This document shows, one piece after another, positions 37,901-46,782 of a stretch of DNA of 64,000 nucleotides (its first letter is position 1; each line of letters starts with the position of its first letter). Origin of the DNA: Dissulfurirhabdus thermomarina (GTDB taxonomy: Bacteria > Desulfobacterota > Dissulfuribacteria > Dissulfuribacterales > Dissulfurirhabdaceae). The stretch lies in assembly GCF_012979235.1 (NCBI RefSeq), contig NZ_JAATWC010000004.1, positions 169,243-233,242 on the forward strand, written 5' to 3'. The translations under genes and the position numbers were made by a program. The notes beneath the pieces are model-generated. The model saw nothing but the letters and a program-made list of their open reading frames with translations, was not told the DNA's origin and searched no databases.

Positions 37901-38590
37901 ATGGATCTCAACGCCACCGCCGCCGCCCTCCCCTTCGAGACGGCACTCCCCTGCCTCGGCCGGCCCCAGCGGCTCATCTCCGGCCGGGCCGACCTCGCCC
38001 TGGAGCTGTCGGGACGCCCGGGGACCTGGACCGGCGGGCGGCTGGTGCTCCGCTCCGACGGCGGCCGCATCCACAAGTTCACCCTGATCTCCAAGCTCTT
38101 TTCCCTGCTCAACGTCATCGAGCTCTTCAAGGGCCACCTCCCGGACCTCACCACGGAGGGGTTCGGCTACAGCCGGATGGACATCCAGGGCACCGTGGCG
38201 GACAACCGGCTCACCCTCACCCGGGCCGCGGTCAAGGGAGAAGGGATGGACCTCTTCGCCACGGGCGACATCCGCCTGGACGGTCCCACCCTGGACCTCA
38301 TGCTGCTCGTGGCGCCGCTCAAGAGCGTGGACGCCGTTGTGAAGAAGGTCCCGCTCCTGGGCTACGTGCTGGCCGGGGAACGGGGGACACTGGTCACCAT
38401 CGCCTTCCGGGTCAGGGGGCCCGCCGGCGACCCGAAGATCTCGCCGCTGCCCGCCGAGGCCCTCGGAAAGGGTGTCCTGGGCATCCTGGGCCGGGCCGTG
38501 GGGCTGCCCCTCCACATCCTGAAACCCGTCCTGGGCGGCGGGGAAGACGACCGGCCCGCCCCGGTTGATGCCCCCCGAAAAGGCCGGTAG
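34910..38590 (+). CDS. Very large AsmA-like (YhdP/TamB class) envelope protein
   Basis: This 1226-residue protein has an N-terminal membrane anchor (LLPALVLPLALVVWLGPYLVGL) and a long beta-rich periplasmic region of AsmA type (RAAIRWSWLPRPAVTLSGVHIELPGL near the start). The C-terminal AsmA-like block is IHKFTLISKLFSLLNVIELFKGHLPDL, then DIQGTVADNRLTLTRAAVKGEGMDLFATGDI and LDLMLLVAPLKSVDAVVKKVPLLGYVL. Proteins of this class form grooved bridges that move phospholipids to the outer membrane. It is coupled to the kinase gene upstream. Confidence 0.85.
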   Translation: MRPRRLRRLLPALVLPLALVVWLGPYLVGLEAVRARVLQAARARLGPATRLAAIRWSWLPRPAVTLSGVHIELPGLVLDAPAVELVPDPIGLAHGRPALWEVRLASPSARIEPAAWHRPGSPAHAEPAGARFVPPPIRRVRVTEGRIVLRDGPRRIDLTGVEARIGLSERPLTLEVTCTPGLADRLEVHGTLEPGTLRYRLRVALKGLRPASAVGAWGLRHPLAPRDLVLNLQGDVSGDGTGAFEGRFTGDIPCLVLRPGEEDISFACGALAFQVVRDGDAWTVGLDRLDLSDPRLRISGRIRYLAETGGARRSRLALDLRAADVDLGGVRRKVLALWGGHPVARKVCDIVRGGTATAAGFSFEGPPSWLNRLDKMRITATVRGTEVHVPGLSLTDTAGEVRIVDGLLVGENLSTRLDHTFGHDGTLRLGLHGADPAFHLDIAVDVDMADLVPVLRGIVHGDALRSELDRFRDLSGRAEGRLRIGERLHAPKVRVDVSAMDFSGRYARLPWPFTVRRGRLALRPEKVTWTGIEAEVGPHRLREVAGSITLGRRQDLRMEGAGEISAGPLLAGLSAVPAAARALSPFLAHARGRITVSRFTLAGPWSRPAAWRYEAEATALDLRLDGPALPAGLRLRRVDLLVNQERVTLRRAEADVKGLPLSAAGSVRFGGPKAARGGWLDVEGAMGRTLAMWLEGRGWLPAAYRPRLPCRIENAHLAWDAAGARFSGDLFPGRRGGAATDRVAVRLSVTPGHLRIERLSLESRGEKGELSLDLDRRRGGLRLAWAGAIRKTSLDRLLSRNRLLSGEMDGNFTLAFDPDRPGRTRVTGRARVRHLRWPWGLRRPVDVEQLKVSGHGGSARLDVLILGIGPERVHLKGDIRATRAALVLDLEAASPRLTWENLASFLPAAGEKKGGTPPSGRRRWPVDLELRFRVKAFRVAEKTLERASTSGHVFTVRRAVGKIGLTPAGDLHLRVTRAELCGLGLGLRWDTHGAETRMDLNATAAALPFETALPCLGRPQRLISGRADLALELSGRPGTWTGGRLVLRSDGGRIHKFTLISKLFSLLNVIELFKGHLPDLTTEGFGYSRMDIQGTVADNRLTLTRAAVKGEGMDLFATGDIRLDGPTLDLMLLVAPLKSVDAVVKKVPLLGYVLAGERGTLVTIAFRVRGPAGDPKISPLPAEALGKGVLGILGRAVGLPLHILKPVLGGGEDDRPAPVDAPRKGR

Positions 38591-38635
38591 GATGACAGGG
38601 ATACGCCGGGCGGCAAGGCCCACGGAGACACCCGA

Positions 38636-39184
38636 ATGAGCGGCACCGCATCGAAGCCAGAGCCCCCGCCGGATCGCCGCTTCGTCCAGGTCTACACCGG
38701 CGACGGCAAGGGAAAGACCACCGCCGCCCTGGGCCTGGTGCTCCGGGCGGCGGGCGCCGGGTGGCGGGTCCTGGTGCTCCAGTTCCTCAAGCGGGGGGAC
38801 TTCAGCGAGATCAAGGCGCTCCGGCGGCTGCCCGGCGTGGAGGTCCGGCAGTTCGGGACGGGACGCTTCGTGAGGGGACGCCCCTCGGAGGCGGACCTGC
38901 GGGCGGCCCGGGACGGGCTCCGGCTGGCGGAATCCGCCCTGGCCTCGGGGGCGTACGACCTCGTCGTCCTCGACGAGGCCAACGTGGCCGCCCACTTCGG
39001 CATGCTGGAGGCGGCCGACCTGGCGGCGCTCCTGGACCGGAGGCCCCCCGGCGTGGAGGTGGTGCTCACCGGGCGGTGGGCCCCGCCGGAGGTCCTCGAG
39101 CGGGCGGACCTCGTCACCGAGATGCGATCCGTCCGCCACTACTACGACCGGGGCATCCCGGCGCGGGAAGGAATCGAGCGATGA
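38636..39184 (+). CDS. cobO: Cob(I)alamin/corrinoid adenosyltransferase
   Basis: CobO adenosylates corrinoids with ATP. The 182 residues show the P-loop YTGDGKGKTTAALG near residues 20-33, LVLQFLKRG, DLVVLDEANVA and EVVLTGRWAPPEVLERADLVTEM, all typical of the CobO/BtuR family. ATG 38636 is 45 bases after the AsmA-like gene. Its stop overlaps cbiC, so the two cobalamin genes are coupled. No cobalamin riboswitch fits in the short space upstream. Confidence 0.95.
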   Translation: MSGTASKPEPPPDRRFVQVYTGDGKGKTTAALGLVLRAAGAGWRVLVLQFLKRGDFSEIKALRRLPGVEVRQFGTGRFVRGRPSEADLRAARDGLRLAESALASGAYDLVVLDEANVAAHFGMLEAADLAALLDRRPPGVEVVLTGRWAPPEVLERADLVTEMRSVRHYYDRGIPAREGIER

Positions 39185-39831
39185 CGGCGAGCAGCGGACC
39201 GGCCGCCCGGGCGGCCGTCACCCCGGGGGGGGAGATCGAGGCCCGAAGCCTCGAGATCCTCGCCCGCGAGCTCGGCCCCGTGGACCTCCCCCCGGGCGAG
39301 CTCGCCGTGGTGCACCGGGTCATCCATGCCACCGCCGACTTCGACTTCGCCCGCACCCTCCGTTTCCATCCCCGGGCCGTGGCGGCCGGGGTCGCGGCCA
39401 TCCGGTCCGGGAAGTCCATCCTCGCCGACGTCGGGATGGTGGCCGCCGGCATCGACAAGATCCGGCTCGGCCGCTTCGGCGGCAGTGTCGAGGTCCCCAT
39501 CCACGACCCGGCCTGCGCCGAGCGGGCCGCCGCCCGGGGGATCACCCGGGCGGCGGCGGCCATGGAGCTGGGAGCCGCCCCCCACGTGGGCATCGTGGCG
39601 GTGGGCAACGCCCCGACGGCCCTCCTCCGGGTCCTGGACATGGTGGCGGCGGGGGCCTTCCGCCCCGACCTGGTGGTGGGCGTGCCCGTGGGATTCGTCA
39701 GCGCGGCCGAGTCCAAGGACCGCCTGGCCGGGGCCGACGTACCCTTCATCACCGCCCTGGGGCGGAAGGGGGGCAGCTCCGTGGCCGCGGCGGCGGTCAA
39801 CGCCCTCCTGCGCCTGGCCGAGGCGGCATGA
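39181..39831 (+). CDS. cbiC: Precorrin-8X/cobalt-precorrin-8 methylmutase
   Basis: CbiC/CobH moves a methyl group from C-11 to C-12 to form cobyrinate or hydrogenobyrinate. The 216 residues contain the catalytic histidine H49 in RVIHATADFDF, then DVGMVAAGI, GNAPTALLRVLDM and VGVPVGFVSAAESKDRL, which cover the family core. ATG overlaps the cobO stop. The remaining cobalamin genes are outside the window. The 192 bases between this gene and pyrG contain only a short, proline-rich open frame that I do not accept as a gene. Confidence 0.95.
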   Translation: MTASSGPAARAAVTPGGEIEARSLEILARELGPVDLPPGELAVVHRVIHATADFDFARTLRFHPRAVAAGVAAIRSGKSILADVGMVAAGIDKIRLGRFGGSVEVPIHDPACAERAAARGITRAAAAMELGAAPHVGIVAVGNAPTALLRVLDMVAAGAFRPDLVVGVPVGFVSAAESKDRLAGADVPFITALGRKGGSSVAAAAVNALLRLAEAA

Positions 39832-40023
39832 TGCAGACGCCCCCGGCCCCGGACCGGCTCCGTCACCCCCCTTCCCTCCGCGCGACACCCGGCCGCCCGC
39901 CTCCCGGCCGCCGCGCCGAGCCGTTCGTCCCCCCGGCCCCGGAAACGGCCGCCGCCGCTTCCGGCCGCCCCCGGCAGACCCGGGCGCCCGCCGCCCCCAG
40001 CGCATCCAGGACGTGAAGCGACC

Positions 40024-41688
40024 ATGAGAACCAAGTTCATCTTCATCACCGGCGGGGTGCTCTCCTCCCTCGGCAAGGGCCTGGCCGCCGCCGCCATCGG
40101 CGCCCTCCTCGAAAGCCGCGGTCTCAGAATCACCCTCCAGAAACTCGACCCCTACATCAACGTCGACCCCGGCACCATGAACCCCTTCCAGCACGGAGAG
40201 GTCTTCGTGACCGACGACGGCGCCGAGACCGACCTGGACCTCGGCCACTACGAGCGCTACACCAACGCCCACCTCGGCCAGCGCCACAACTACACCTCGG
40301 GCCGGATCTACCACAGCGTGATCACCAAGGAGCGGCGCGGCGACTACCTGGGCGGCACCGTCCAGGTCATCCCCCACGTGACCGACGAGATCAAGGAGGC
40401 GGTCCTCCAGTTGGAGGGCGAGGCCGACATCGCCCTCATCGAGATCGGGGGCACGGTGGGCGACATCGAGGGGCTCCCCTTCCTGGAGGCCATCCGCCAG
40501 CTCCGCGGCGACCTCGGCAAGGAGCACACCCTCTTCGTCCACGTCACCTACGTCCCCTTCATCCGCGCCGCCGGCGAGGTCAAGACCAAGCCGACCCAGC
40601 ACAGCGTGAAGGAGCTCCGCTCCATCGGCATCCAGCCCGACATCCTCCTCTGCCGGACGGAAAAGGACCTCTCCCCGGACATCAAGGCCAAGATCGCCCT
40701 CTTCTGCGACGTCCCGGAGGACTGCGTCATCACCGCCAAGGACGTGGACTGCATCTACGAGGTGCCGCTCCTCTTCCACCGGGAGGGGCTCGACGAGCGG
40801 ATCATGACCGCCCTCAAGATGTGGACCCGGGCCCCGGTCCTCACCCCGTGGGAGGACTTCATGGCCAAGGTCCGCCAGCCCCAGCACAAGGTCCGGATCG
40901 CCATGGTGGGGAAATACGTGAACCTCCGGGAGTCTTACAAGAGCCTGAACGAGGCCCTCTTCCACGGGGGGGTGGCCAACAGCACCACCGTGGAGATCGA
41001 CTTCGTCAACTCGGAGGACGTCACCGGGGCGGCGCTAGCCCGGCGCCTGGCCCGCGCCGACGGCGTCCTGGTGCCGGGCGGGTTCGGCTCCCGGGGCATC
41101 CCCGGCAAGATCGAGGCCATCCGGCACGCCCGCGAAAACGGCGTCCCCTTCCTCGGCATCTGCCTCGGGATGCAGCTGGCGGTCATCGAGTTCGCCCGGA
41201 ACGTGGCGGGGCTGCCCATGGCCGACAGCACGGAGTTCGCCCCCAACACCCCCGACCCGGTGATCTACCTCATGAAGGAGTGGTACGACTACCGCACCGA
41301 CCAGGTCCAGCGCCGGGACGAGACCACCGAACTCGGCGGCACCATGCGGCTCGGTGCCTATCCCTGCCGCCTGGCCGACCCGGAGAGCAAGGCCTTCATG
41401 GCCTACGGCCGCGAGGAGATCTCCGAACGCCACCGCCACCGCTACGAGTTCAACAACGCCTACCGCGAGACCCTGGAGGCCCACGGCCTCCGGTTCACGG
41501 GGCTGAGCCCCAACGGCGAGCTGGTGGAGATCGTGGAGATCCCGGACCACCCCTGGTTCCTCGCCTGCCAGTTCCACCCGGAGTTCAAGTCGCGGCCCCT
41601 GGAGCCCCATCCCCTGTTCACGAGCTTCATCCAGGCCGCCCTGGCCCGCAGGCTCGCCGCCGAGGCGGGCGGAGGAGACGCCAAGTGA
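40024..41688 (+). CDS. pyrG: CTP synthase
   Basis: PyrG aminates UTP to CTP with glutamine. The 554 residues begin with the synthetase domain ([62 protein letters not shown]). They end with a class I glutaminase domain with the nucleophile cysteine in [21 protein letters not shown] and the His-Glu pair in [10 protein letters not shown]. It heads a run with kdsA, kdsC and the lpt genes; CTP is also needed for CMP-Kdo. Confidence 0.98.
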   Translation: MRTKFIFITGGVLSSLGKGLAAAAIGALLESRGLRITLQKLDPYINVDPGTMNPFQHGEVFVTDDGAETDLDLGHYERYTNAHLGQRHNYTSGRIYHSVITKERRGDYLGGTVQVIPHVTDEIKEAVLQLEGEADIALIEIGGTVGDIEGLPFLEAIRQLRGDLGKEHTLFVHVTYVPFIRAAGEVKTKPTQHSVKELRSIGIQPDILLCRTEKDLSPDIKAKIALFCDVPEDCVITAKDVDCIYEVPLLFHREGLDERIMTALKMWTRAPVLTPWEDFMAKVRQPQHKVRIAMVGKYVNLRESYKSLNEALFHGGVANSTTVEIDFVNSEDVTGAALARRLARADGVLVPGGFGSRGIPGKIEAIRHARENGVPFLGICLGMQLAVIEFARNVAGLPMADSTEFAPNTPDPVIYLMKEWYDYRTDQVQRRDETTELGGTMRLGAYPCRLADPESKAFMAYGREEISERHRHRYEFNNAYRETLEAHGLRFTGLSPNGELVEIVEIPDHPWFLACQFHPEFKSRPLEPHPLFTSFIQAALARRLAAEAGGGDAK

Positions 41689-42515
41689 CCCGGCGCACCG
41701 AGACCGTGGCCATCGGGAACGAACGGGTGGGTGGCGGCACGGCCCCGCTCCTCATCGGCGGCCCCTGCGTGCTCGAGGACGTCGACACCGCCCTGGAGGT
41801 GGGCCGGCGCCTCGGGGCGGCCGCCCGGGCCGCCGGCTTCGGCTACGTCTTCAAGGCCTCCTTCGACAAGGCCAACCGGACCTCCATCCGCTCCTACCGG
41901 GGGCCCGGCCTCGAGGCGGGGCTCCGGATGCTCGGGGAGATCCGGGAGCGGCTGGGCGTCCCGGTCCTCTCCGACATCCACACCCCGGATCAGGCCGCGC
42001 CCGCCGCCGAGGTCCTCGACTGCCTCCAGATCCCGGCCTTCCTGTGCCGGCAGACCGATCTCCTCGTGGCCGCCGCCCGCACCGGCCGCCCGGTGAACAT
42101 CAAGAAGGCCCAGTTCATGGCCCCCTGGGACATGGCCCACGCCGTGGCGAAGGTCCGGGAGGCGGGCGGCCGGGGCGTGCTCCTCACGGAGCGCGGGACG
42201 GTCTTCGGCTACAACAACCTCGTGGTGGACATGCGGAGCCTGCCCCTCCTGGCGGAGATCGGCCCCCCGGTGATCTTCGACGCCACCCACAGCGTGCAGC
42301 TTCCGGGCGGCGGCGAGGGCTGCTCCGCCGGCCAGCGGCAGTTCGTGGCACCGCTGGCCCGGGCCGCCGTGGCCGCCGGGGTGGACGGCGTCTTCATGGA
42401 GGTGCACCCGGACCCGGACCGCGCCCGCTGCGACGGGCCCAACAGCCTCACCCCCGACCAGGCCGAGGCCCTCCTCCGGGAGCTGGCCGCCATCCACCGG
42501 GCCCTCACCCCCTGA
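41685..42515 (+). CDS. kdsA: 3-deoxy-8-phosphooctulonate synthase
   Basis: KdsA condenses PEP with arabinose-5-phosphate to make Kdo-8-phosphate for lipopolysaccharide. The 276 residues contain [60 protein letters not shown] and [15 protein letters not shown]. The start is GTG 41685, overlapping the pyrG stop (GTGA). The cysteine in GGPC could point to the metal-dependent class, but this is not certain. Confidence 0.96.
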   Translation: MTRRTETVAIGNERVGGGTAPLLIGGPCVLEDVDTALEVGRRLGAAARAAGFGYVFKASFDKANRTSIRSYRGPGLEAGLRMLGEIRERLGVPVLSDIHTPDQAAPAAEVLDCLQIPAFLCRQTDLLVAAARTGRPVNIKKAQFMAPWDMAHAVAKVREAGGRGVLLTERGTVFGYNNLVVDMRSLPLLAEIGPPVIFDATHSVQLPGGGEGCSAGQRQFVAPLARAAVAAGVDGVFMEVHPDPDRARCDGPNSLTPDQAEALLRELAAIHRALTP

Positions 42516-42533
42516 AAGCGCCCCCCATCAGCC

Positions 42534-43085
42534 ATGCCCCACACCGATCCCGACATCCTCCTCGAAAAGGCCCGGCGGATCCGGCTCCTGGTCCTCGACG
42601 TCGACGGCGTCCTGACGGACGGGCGGATCACCTACACGGCGGAGGGCGTCCAGGTCCAGAGCTTCCACGTTCGGGACGGGTTCGGCATCAAGCGGCTCCA
42701 GGAGGCCGGGGTGGCGGTGGCCATCCTGAGCGCCCGGAGGTCGGAGGCCCTGGCGCGGCGGGCCGCGGAACTCGGGATCGACCGGGTGATCCAGGGAAAG
42801 GAGTCCAAGACCGCGGCCTTCGACGGGCTCCTCGCCGAGACCGGCCTGACCGACGACGAGGTGGCCTACGTGGGCGACGACTGGGTGGATCTGCCCATCC
42901 TGCGCCGCGTGGGACTCGCCGTGGCCGTGGCCGACGCGGCGCCGCCGCTGGCCGACTACGCCCACTTCGTCACGGCCCGGCCCGGGGGCCGGGGGGCGGT
43001 CCGGGAGGTCTGCGACCTGATCCTCCGCGCCCAAAACCGCTGGGCCGACTGCCTCAACCGCTACCTCAACCCCGGCGTGCCTTGA
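42534..43085 (+). CDS. kdsC: 3-deoxy-D-manno-octulosonate 8-phosphate phosphatase
   Basis: This 183-residue HAD-family phosphatase has motif I VLDVDGVLTDG, motif II ILSAR, the K of IQGKESK and motif IV VAYVGDDWVDLPIL. It lacks a cap domain, as in KdsC tetramers. It follows kdsA by 18 bases and completes the Kdo branch. The TGA overlaps the TTG start of lptC. Confidence 0.96.
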   Translation: MPHTDPDILLEKARRIRLLVLDVDGVLTDGRITYTAEGVQVQSFHVRDGFGIKRLQEAGVAVAILSARRSEALARRAAELGIDRVIQGKESKTAAFDGLLAETGLTDDEVAYVGDDWVDLPILRRVGLAVAVADAAPPLADYAHFVTARPGGRGAVREVCDLILRAQNRWADCLNRYLNPGVP

Positions 43086-43651
43086 AGGTCCCCCCCCGCC
43101 TCCGCACACTCCTGGCGGTGCTCTTCGTGGCCGCGGCCCTGGCCGTACTGGCCCTCCCGGGAACCTTCCTCGACCGGGGCCAGGAATGGATGCCCGGCCT
43201 GCCCGCCATGAAGGCGGACATGACCCTCGAGGGCATCCGCTACCGCCGGGACGAGGACGGCCGCCTCCGGGTCCGCGTCCTCGCCGAATCGGGCGCCCGC
43301 TTCCGGGCGGCCCGCCTCCTCCGGCTCGAGGCGGTGAAGGCCGACTTCTTCCCCGACGCGGGCGGCCGGGTCCACCTGCGCGCCCGGGAGGGGGAGTTCC
43401 AGGAGGCCGAGGGGCTCCTCACCCTCCAGGGCGACGTGGTGCTCCGCACCGCCGACGGCAAGGTGCTGGAGACGGAGCGCCTCTTCCTCGACCAGAAGGC
43501 GCGCCGCATCTGGAGCACCGAACCCGTCCGGATGGCGGGGGCCGGCATCGAGATCCGGGGCGAGGGCTTCGAGTTCCTCCCGGACGAGGGAAGGCTCCGG
43601 GTCTTTCACCAGACCACCCTCCTCCGGCCGGGGGCGGCCCCGGCCCCCTGA
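43082..43651 (+). CDS. lptC: Lipopolysaccharide transport protein LptC
   Basis: LptC is the bitopic inner membrane protein that passes LPS from LptB2FG to LptA. The 189 residues have an N-terminal helix (TLLAVLFVAAALAVLALPG) and an LptC beta-jellyroll domain (MTLEGIRYRRDEDGRLRVRVLAESG, LLTLQGDVVLRTADGKVLETERLFLDQKA, GIEIRGEGFEFLPDEGRL). The likely start is TTG 43082, overlapping the kdsC stop (TTGA). No other start fits between the stop and the helix. Confidence 0.88.
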   Translation: MKVPPRLRTLLAVLFVAAALAVLALPGTFLDRGQEWMPGLPAMKADMTLEGIRYRRDEDGRLRVRVLAESGARFRAARLLRLEAVKADFFPDAGGRVHLRAREGEFQEAEGLLTLQGDVVLRTADGKVLETERLFLDQKARRIWSTEPVRMAGAGIEIRGEGFEFLPDEGRLRVFHQTTLLRPGAAPAP

Positions 43652-43766
43652 CCGCCCGCCGCCGGCCCGCTTCCCTCGCGGGATGAATCCGGTTATAACC
43701 TGGATCCGGGCACCGGGGCCGGGACGGCACCAGCGGCCCCGCCCCCACGCCCCGAGGAGGCTCGGC

Positions 43767-44306
43767 ATGCCCCGAAGACGTCTTCGCAACCGGCCCCGGC
43801 GGATCGCGGCGGCAGTCCCATGGCTCCTCCTGCTGGCCGCCGTCTTCGGCCCGTACCCGGCGGGGGCCGCGGCGCGCCGGGCCGGGTCCGCCCCCCCCAT
43901 CCGCATCCAGAGCGACCGGATGGAGGCCACGGAGGGCGCCGGCCGCGTGCTCTTCACCGGCCACGTGGTGGCCACCCGGGGCGAACTCCGCATCGAGGCC
44001 GACCGGATGGAGGTCTTCTACTCGGCGGACAAATCGGAACCGGGCGCCGGGGGCCGCCGGATCCGGCGGATCCTGGTCACCGGCGGCGTCCGGCTCTTCC
44101 AGGGAGAACGGACCGCCCGGGCCCGGGAGGCGGAGTACCTGGCCGGCGGCGAGGAACGGGTGGTCCTCAGCGGCAATGCCACCGTGACCCAGGGGCAGAA
44201 CCGCATCCGGGGCCAGCGCATCACCGTGTACCTCGACGAGGAGCGGAGCGTGGCCGAGGGCGGCCCAGGCGGCCGGGTGGAGACCCTCGTCTACCCGGAG
44301 GAATGA
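43767..44306 (+). CDS. lptA: Lipopolysaccharide transport periplasmic protein LptA
   Basis: LptA forms the periplasmic bridge for LPS. The start is ATG 43767 behind GAGGAGG, giving 179 residues with a signal peptide (RRIAAAVPWLLLLAAVFGPYPAGAAAR) and the OstA-like jellyroll repeats (IRIQSDRMEATEGAGRVLFTGHVVATRGELRIEADRMEVFY, VTGGVRLFQGERTARAREAEY, VVLSGNATVTQGQNRIRGQRITVYL). An in-frame ATG at 43683 would spoil the signal peptide. It is followed by lptB, as usual. Confidence 0.92.
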   Translation: MPRRRLRNRPRRIAAAVPWLLLLAAVFGPYPAGAAARRAGSAPPIRIQSDRMEATEGAGRVLFTGHVVATRGELRIEADRMEVFYSADKSEPGAGGRRIRRILVTGGVRLFQGERTARAREAEYLAGGEERVVLSGNATVTQGQNRIRGQRITVYLDEERSVAEGGPGGRVETLVYPEE

Positions 44307-44345
44307 CTTCGGGCGGTCGCTGGTATAAAATATGCTAGCAAGCTG

Positions 44346-45068
44346 ATGGCACGACTGGAAGCCAGGGGACTGGTCAAGACATACAAGTCACGGAGGGTGG
44401 TCGACCACGTCGACATCGACGTCGCGGACCACGCCATCGTGGGGTTGCTCGGGCCCAACGGTGCCGGCAAGACCACCTCTTTCTACATGATCGCCGGCCT
44501 CGTCCGGCCGGACGGCGGCCAGGTCCTCCTCGACGGCCAGGACGTGACGGATCTCCCCATGCACCTCCGGGCCCGCCGGGGGATCACCTACCTCCCCCAG
44601 GAGGCCTCGGTCTTCCGGCGGCTCACGGTGGCCGAGAACATCCGCCTCGTCTTCGAATCCCGCGACGTGCCCAGGCGGGAGGCCGAGAACCGGACCCGCG
44701 AGCTCCTCGACGACATGGGCCTCTACCGGCTCGCCGACAACAAGGCCCACTCCCTCTCCGGGGGTGAGCGCCGCCGGGTGGAGGTGCTCCGGGCCCTGGC
44801 CACCGACCCTTCCTTCATCCTTCTCGACGAGCCCTTCGCCGGGGTGGATCCCCTGGCGGTGGCGGACCTCCAGGAGGTCATCCGGGGCCTCAAGGCCCGC
44901 GGCCTCGGGGTGCTCATCTCGGACCACAACGTCCGGGAAACCTTGACGGTGTGTGACCGCGCCTATATCGTGAGCGCCGGTGCCATCATCGAAGAAGGCC
45001 CGCCCGCCCACATCGCGGCCAGCCCGGTCGCCCGCCAGATCTACCTGGGAGAAGACTTCACGCTCTAG
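44346..45068 (+). CDS. lptB: LPS export ABC transporter ATP-binding protein LptB
   Basis: LptB powers LPS extraction from the inner membrane. The 240 residues show Walker A GLLGPNGAGKTTSFYMIAG, Q-loop YLPQEASVFRRLTV, signature LSGGERRRVEV, Walker B FILLDEPFAGVDP and LISDHNVRETL. This is the LptB subgroup pattern. An AT-rich GGTATAAAATATGCTAGC stretch at 44322 could hold a -10 element but no matching -35 is seen. rpoN follows directly, the classical lptB-rpoN order. Confidence 0.97.
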   Translation: MARLEARGLVKTYKSRRVVDHVDIDVADHAIVGLLGPNGAGKTTSFYMIAGLVRPDGGQVLLDGQDVTDLPMHLRARRGITYLPQEASVFRRLTVAENIRLVFESRDVPRREAENRTRELLDDMGLYRLADNKAHSLSGGERRRVEVLRALATDPSFILLDEPFAGVDPLAVADLQEVIRGLKARGLGVLISDHNVRETLTVCDRAYIVSAGAIIEEGPPAHIAASPVARQIYLGEDFTL

Positions 45069-45073
45069 CCGCC

Positions 45074-46540
45074 ATGGCCCTCCAACTCCGCCAACAGCTC
45101 AAGCTCTCCCAACAGCTGGTCATGACCCCCCAGCTGCAGCAGGCCATCAAGCTGCTCCAGCTGTCCCGGGTGGAACTCATCGAGACCATCAACCAGGAAC
45201 TGGCGGCCAACCCCGTCCTGGAAGAAGGGACGGACGAGGAGACGGCCCCCGGGGAGGCCGGAGCCGAGACGCCCACCGACGCCGACGAGGCCCCCATCCC
45301 GGCCCTCTCCTCCACGGAGTCGGAGCAGACCCCCTGGGAAGACAAGGCGCTGCAGGAAGTGGACTGGCGCGAGTACTGGGAAGACGGCCGGTCGGCGCTC
45401 CCGGCCTATTCCTTCGAGGAGAAGGAGGCCCCCAACTACGAGGCCTTCGTGGCCACGTCCCCGGATCTCGCCGACCACCTCCTCTGGCAGCTCCAGATGT
45501 CCAACCTGGACGACCGCCAGCGGCAGATCGCCTGCCACGTCATCGGGAACCTCGACCCCAGCGGCTACCTCAAGGCCACCGTGGAGGAAATCGCCAAGGC
45601 CGCCGGGGCGTCGCCGGAGGAGGTGGAGGCCGTCCTCGCGGTGGTCCAGTCCTTCGATCCGGCGGGCGTGGCGGCACGGGACCTCCGGGAGTGCCTGCTC
45701 CTCCAGATCGAACAACTCGGCATCACGGACCCCCTGGTCCGGGAACTGGTCACGCACCACCTTCATCACATCGAGCGGCACAACTACCAGGCCATGGCCA
45801 AGGCCACCGGCCGCTCCATGGAAGAGATCGCCGCCGCCATCGACGTGATCACCGGCCTCGAACCCCGGCCCGGCCGCCCCTTCTCCGACGAGAACACCCA
45901 CTACATCGTCCCCGACATCTACGTCTACAAGGTGGACGACGACTACGTGGTGGTCCTGAACGACGAGGGGCTGCCGCGGCTCCGGGTCAGCCGCTTCTAC
46001 CGCTCCGCCCTGGCCAGGGGCGAGACCCCGGAACAGGCCAAGGAGTTCATCCAGGGCAAGCTCAAGTCGGCCCTCTGGCTCATCCGGAGCATCCACCAGC
46101 GGCAGAAGACCATCTACAAGGTCACCAAGAGCATCGTCCGCTTCCAGCGGGACTTCCTCGACAAGGGCATCGCCCACCTGAAACCCCTCATCCTCCGGGA
46201 CGTCGCCGAGGACGTCGGGATGCACGAATCCACCATCAGCCGGGTCACCACCAACAAGTACGTCCACACGCCCCAGGGCATCTTCGAGCTCAAGTTCTTC
46301 TTCAGTTCCGGGCTCCGGCGCGGGGACGGCGGCGGCGACGTGGCCACCCAGAGCGTCAAGGACCGGATCCGGCGCCTGGTGCAGTCCGAGGACCCGGCCC
46401 ACCCCTACAGCGACCAGCAGATCGTGGAGATCCTGGCCAAGGACAACATCCGCATTGCCAGGAGGACGGTGGCAAAGTATAGAGACCTTCTCGGGATCCT
46501 TCCGTCCAGCCGGCGGAAACGGCCCTCGCTGAAGCGATGA
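45074..46540 (+). CDS. rpoN: RNA polymerase sigma-54 factor
   Basis: Sigma-54 directs polymerase to -24/-12 promoters and needs an AAA+ activator. The 488 residues have region I (MALQLRQQLKLSQQLVMTPQLQQAIKLLQLSRVELIETINQEL), an acidic region II and the core-binding domain. The helix-turn-helix is EDVGMHESTISRVTTNKY, and the RpoN box near the C-terminus reads ARRTVAKYRDLLGI. Two sigma-54 promoters in the pilus locus of the same window give it likely targets. It lies six bases after lptB. Confidence 0.98.
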   Translation: MALQLRQQLKLSQQLVMTPQLQQAIKLLQLSRVELIETINQELAANPVLEEGTDEETAPGEAGAETPTDADEAPIPALSSTESEQTPWEDKALQEVDWREYWEDGRSALPAYSFEEKEAPNYEAFVATSPDLADHLLWQLQMSNLDDRQRQIACHVIGNLDPSGYLKATVEEIAKAAGASPEEVEAVLAVVQSFDPAGVAARDLRECLLLQIEQLGITDPLVRELVTHHLHHIERHNYQAMAKATGRSMEEIAAAIDVITGLEPRPGRPFSDENTHYIVPDIYVYKVDDDYVVVLNDEGLPRLRVSRFYRSALARGETPEQAKEFIQGKLKSALWLIRSIHQRQKTIYKVTKSIVRFQRDFLDKGIAHLKPLILRDVAEDVGMHESTISRVTTNKYVHTPQGIFELKFFFSSGLRRGDGGGDVATQSVKDRIRRLVQSEDPAHPYSDQQIVEILAKDNIRIARRTVAKYRDLLGILPSSRRKRPSLKR

Positions 46541-46575
46541 AGAAACGGCCGGCGACCTTTTGTCGATGCATCTTT

Positions 46576-46749
46576 GATGGCCTCGTAACAAGCCCTCTGA
46601 GTGGATGGCCAAGCGAAAACCGCCAAATGCCGGGCGCGAGGATATCGAGGAATGAAGCGTACCTGGGTACGCCGCAATGACGAGAGCATCCGAAGAGCGC
46701 CGCAGCCCGCGACTCTTGGCGACGCCGTCATCTTTTGGGCGACGCCATC
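46576..46749 (-). repeat. Dispersed repeat, copy 2 (minus orientation)
   Basis: Begins GATGGCCTCG and ends in two close copies of the end motif, CGACGCCGTC (46720-46729) and CGACGCCATC (46740-46749). Read on the minus strand it aligns with the copy at 62335 (AGTCGCGGGCTGC, TCGTCATTGCGGCGTACCCAGGTACGC, CCACTCAGAGGGCTTGTTACGAGGCC). The central stem GCGTACC-TG-GGTACGC (46657-46672) is perfect. It fills nearly the whole space between rpoN and hpf. Confidence 0.85.
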
Positions 46750-46782
46750 ATCTCAACCCCACATGACGACCGGAGGTCCTGC

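Noticed and set aside
35126-39139. A 1337-codon minus-strand frame opposite the AsmA-like gene and cobO
   Set aside because: Composition (Pro, Gly, Glu, Arg) is that of a GC-bias shadow; it crosses a gene boundary of the coding strand.
39828-40016. A 62-residue plus-strand open frame between cbiC and pyrG
   Set aside because: Proline- and arginine-rich, no ribosome binding site of note and no similarity; treated as spacer.
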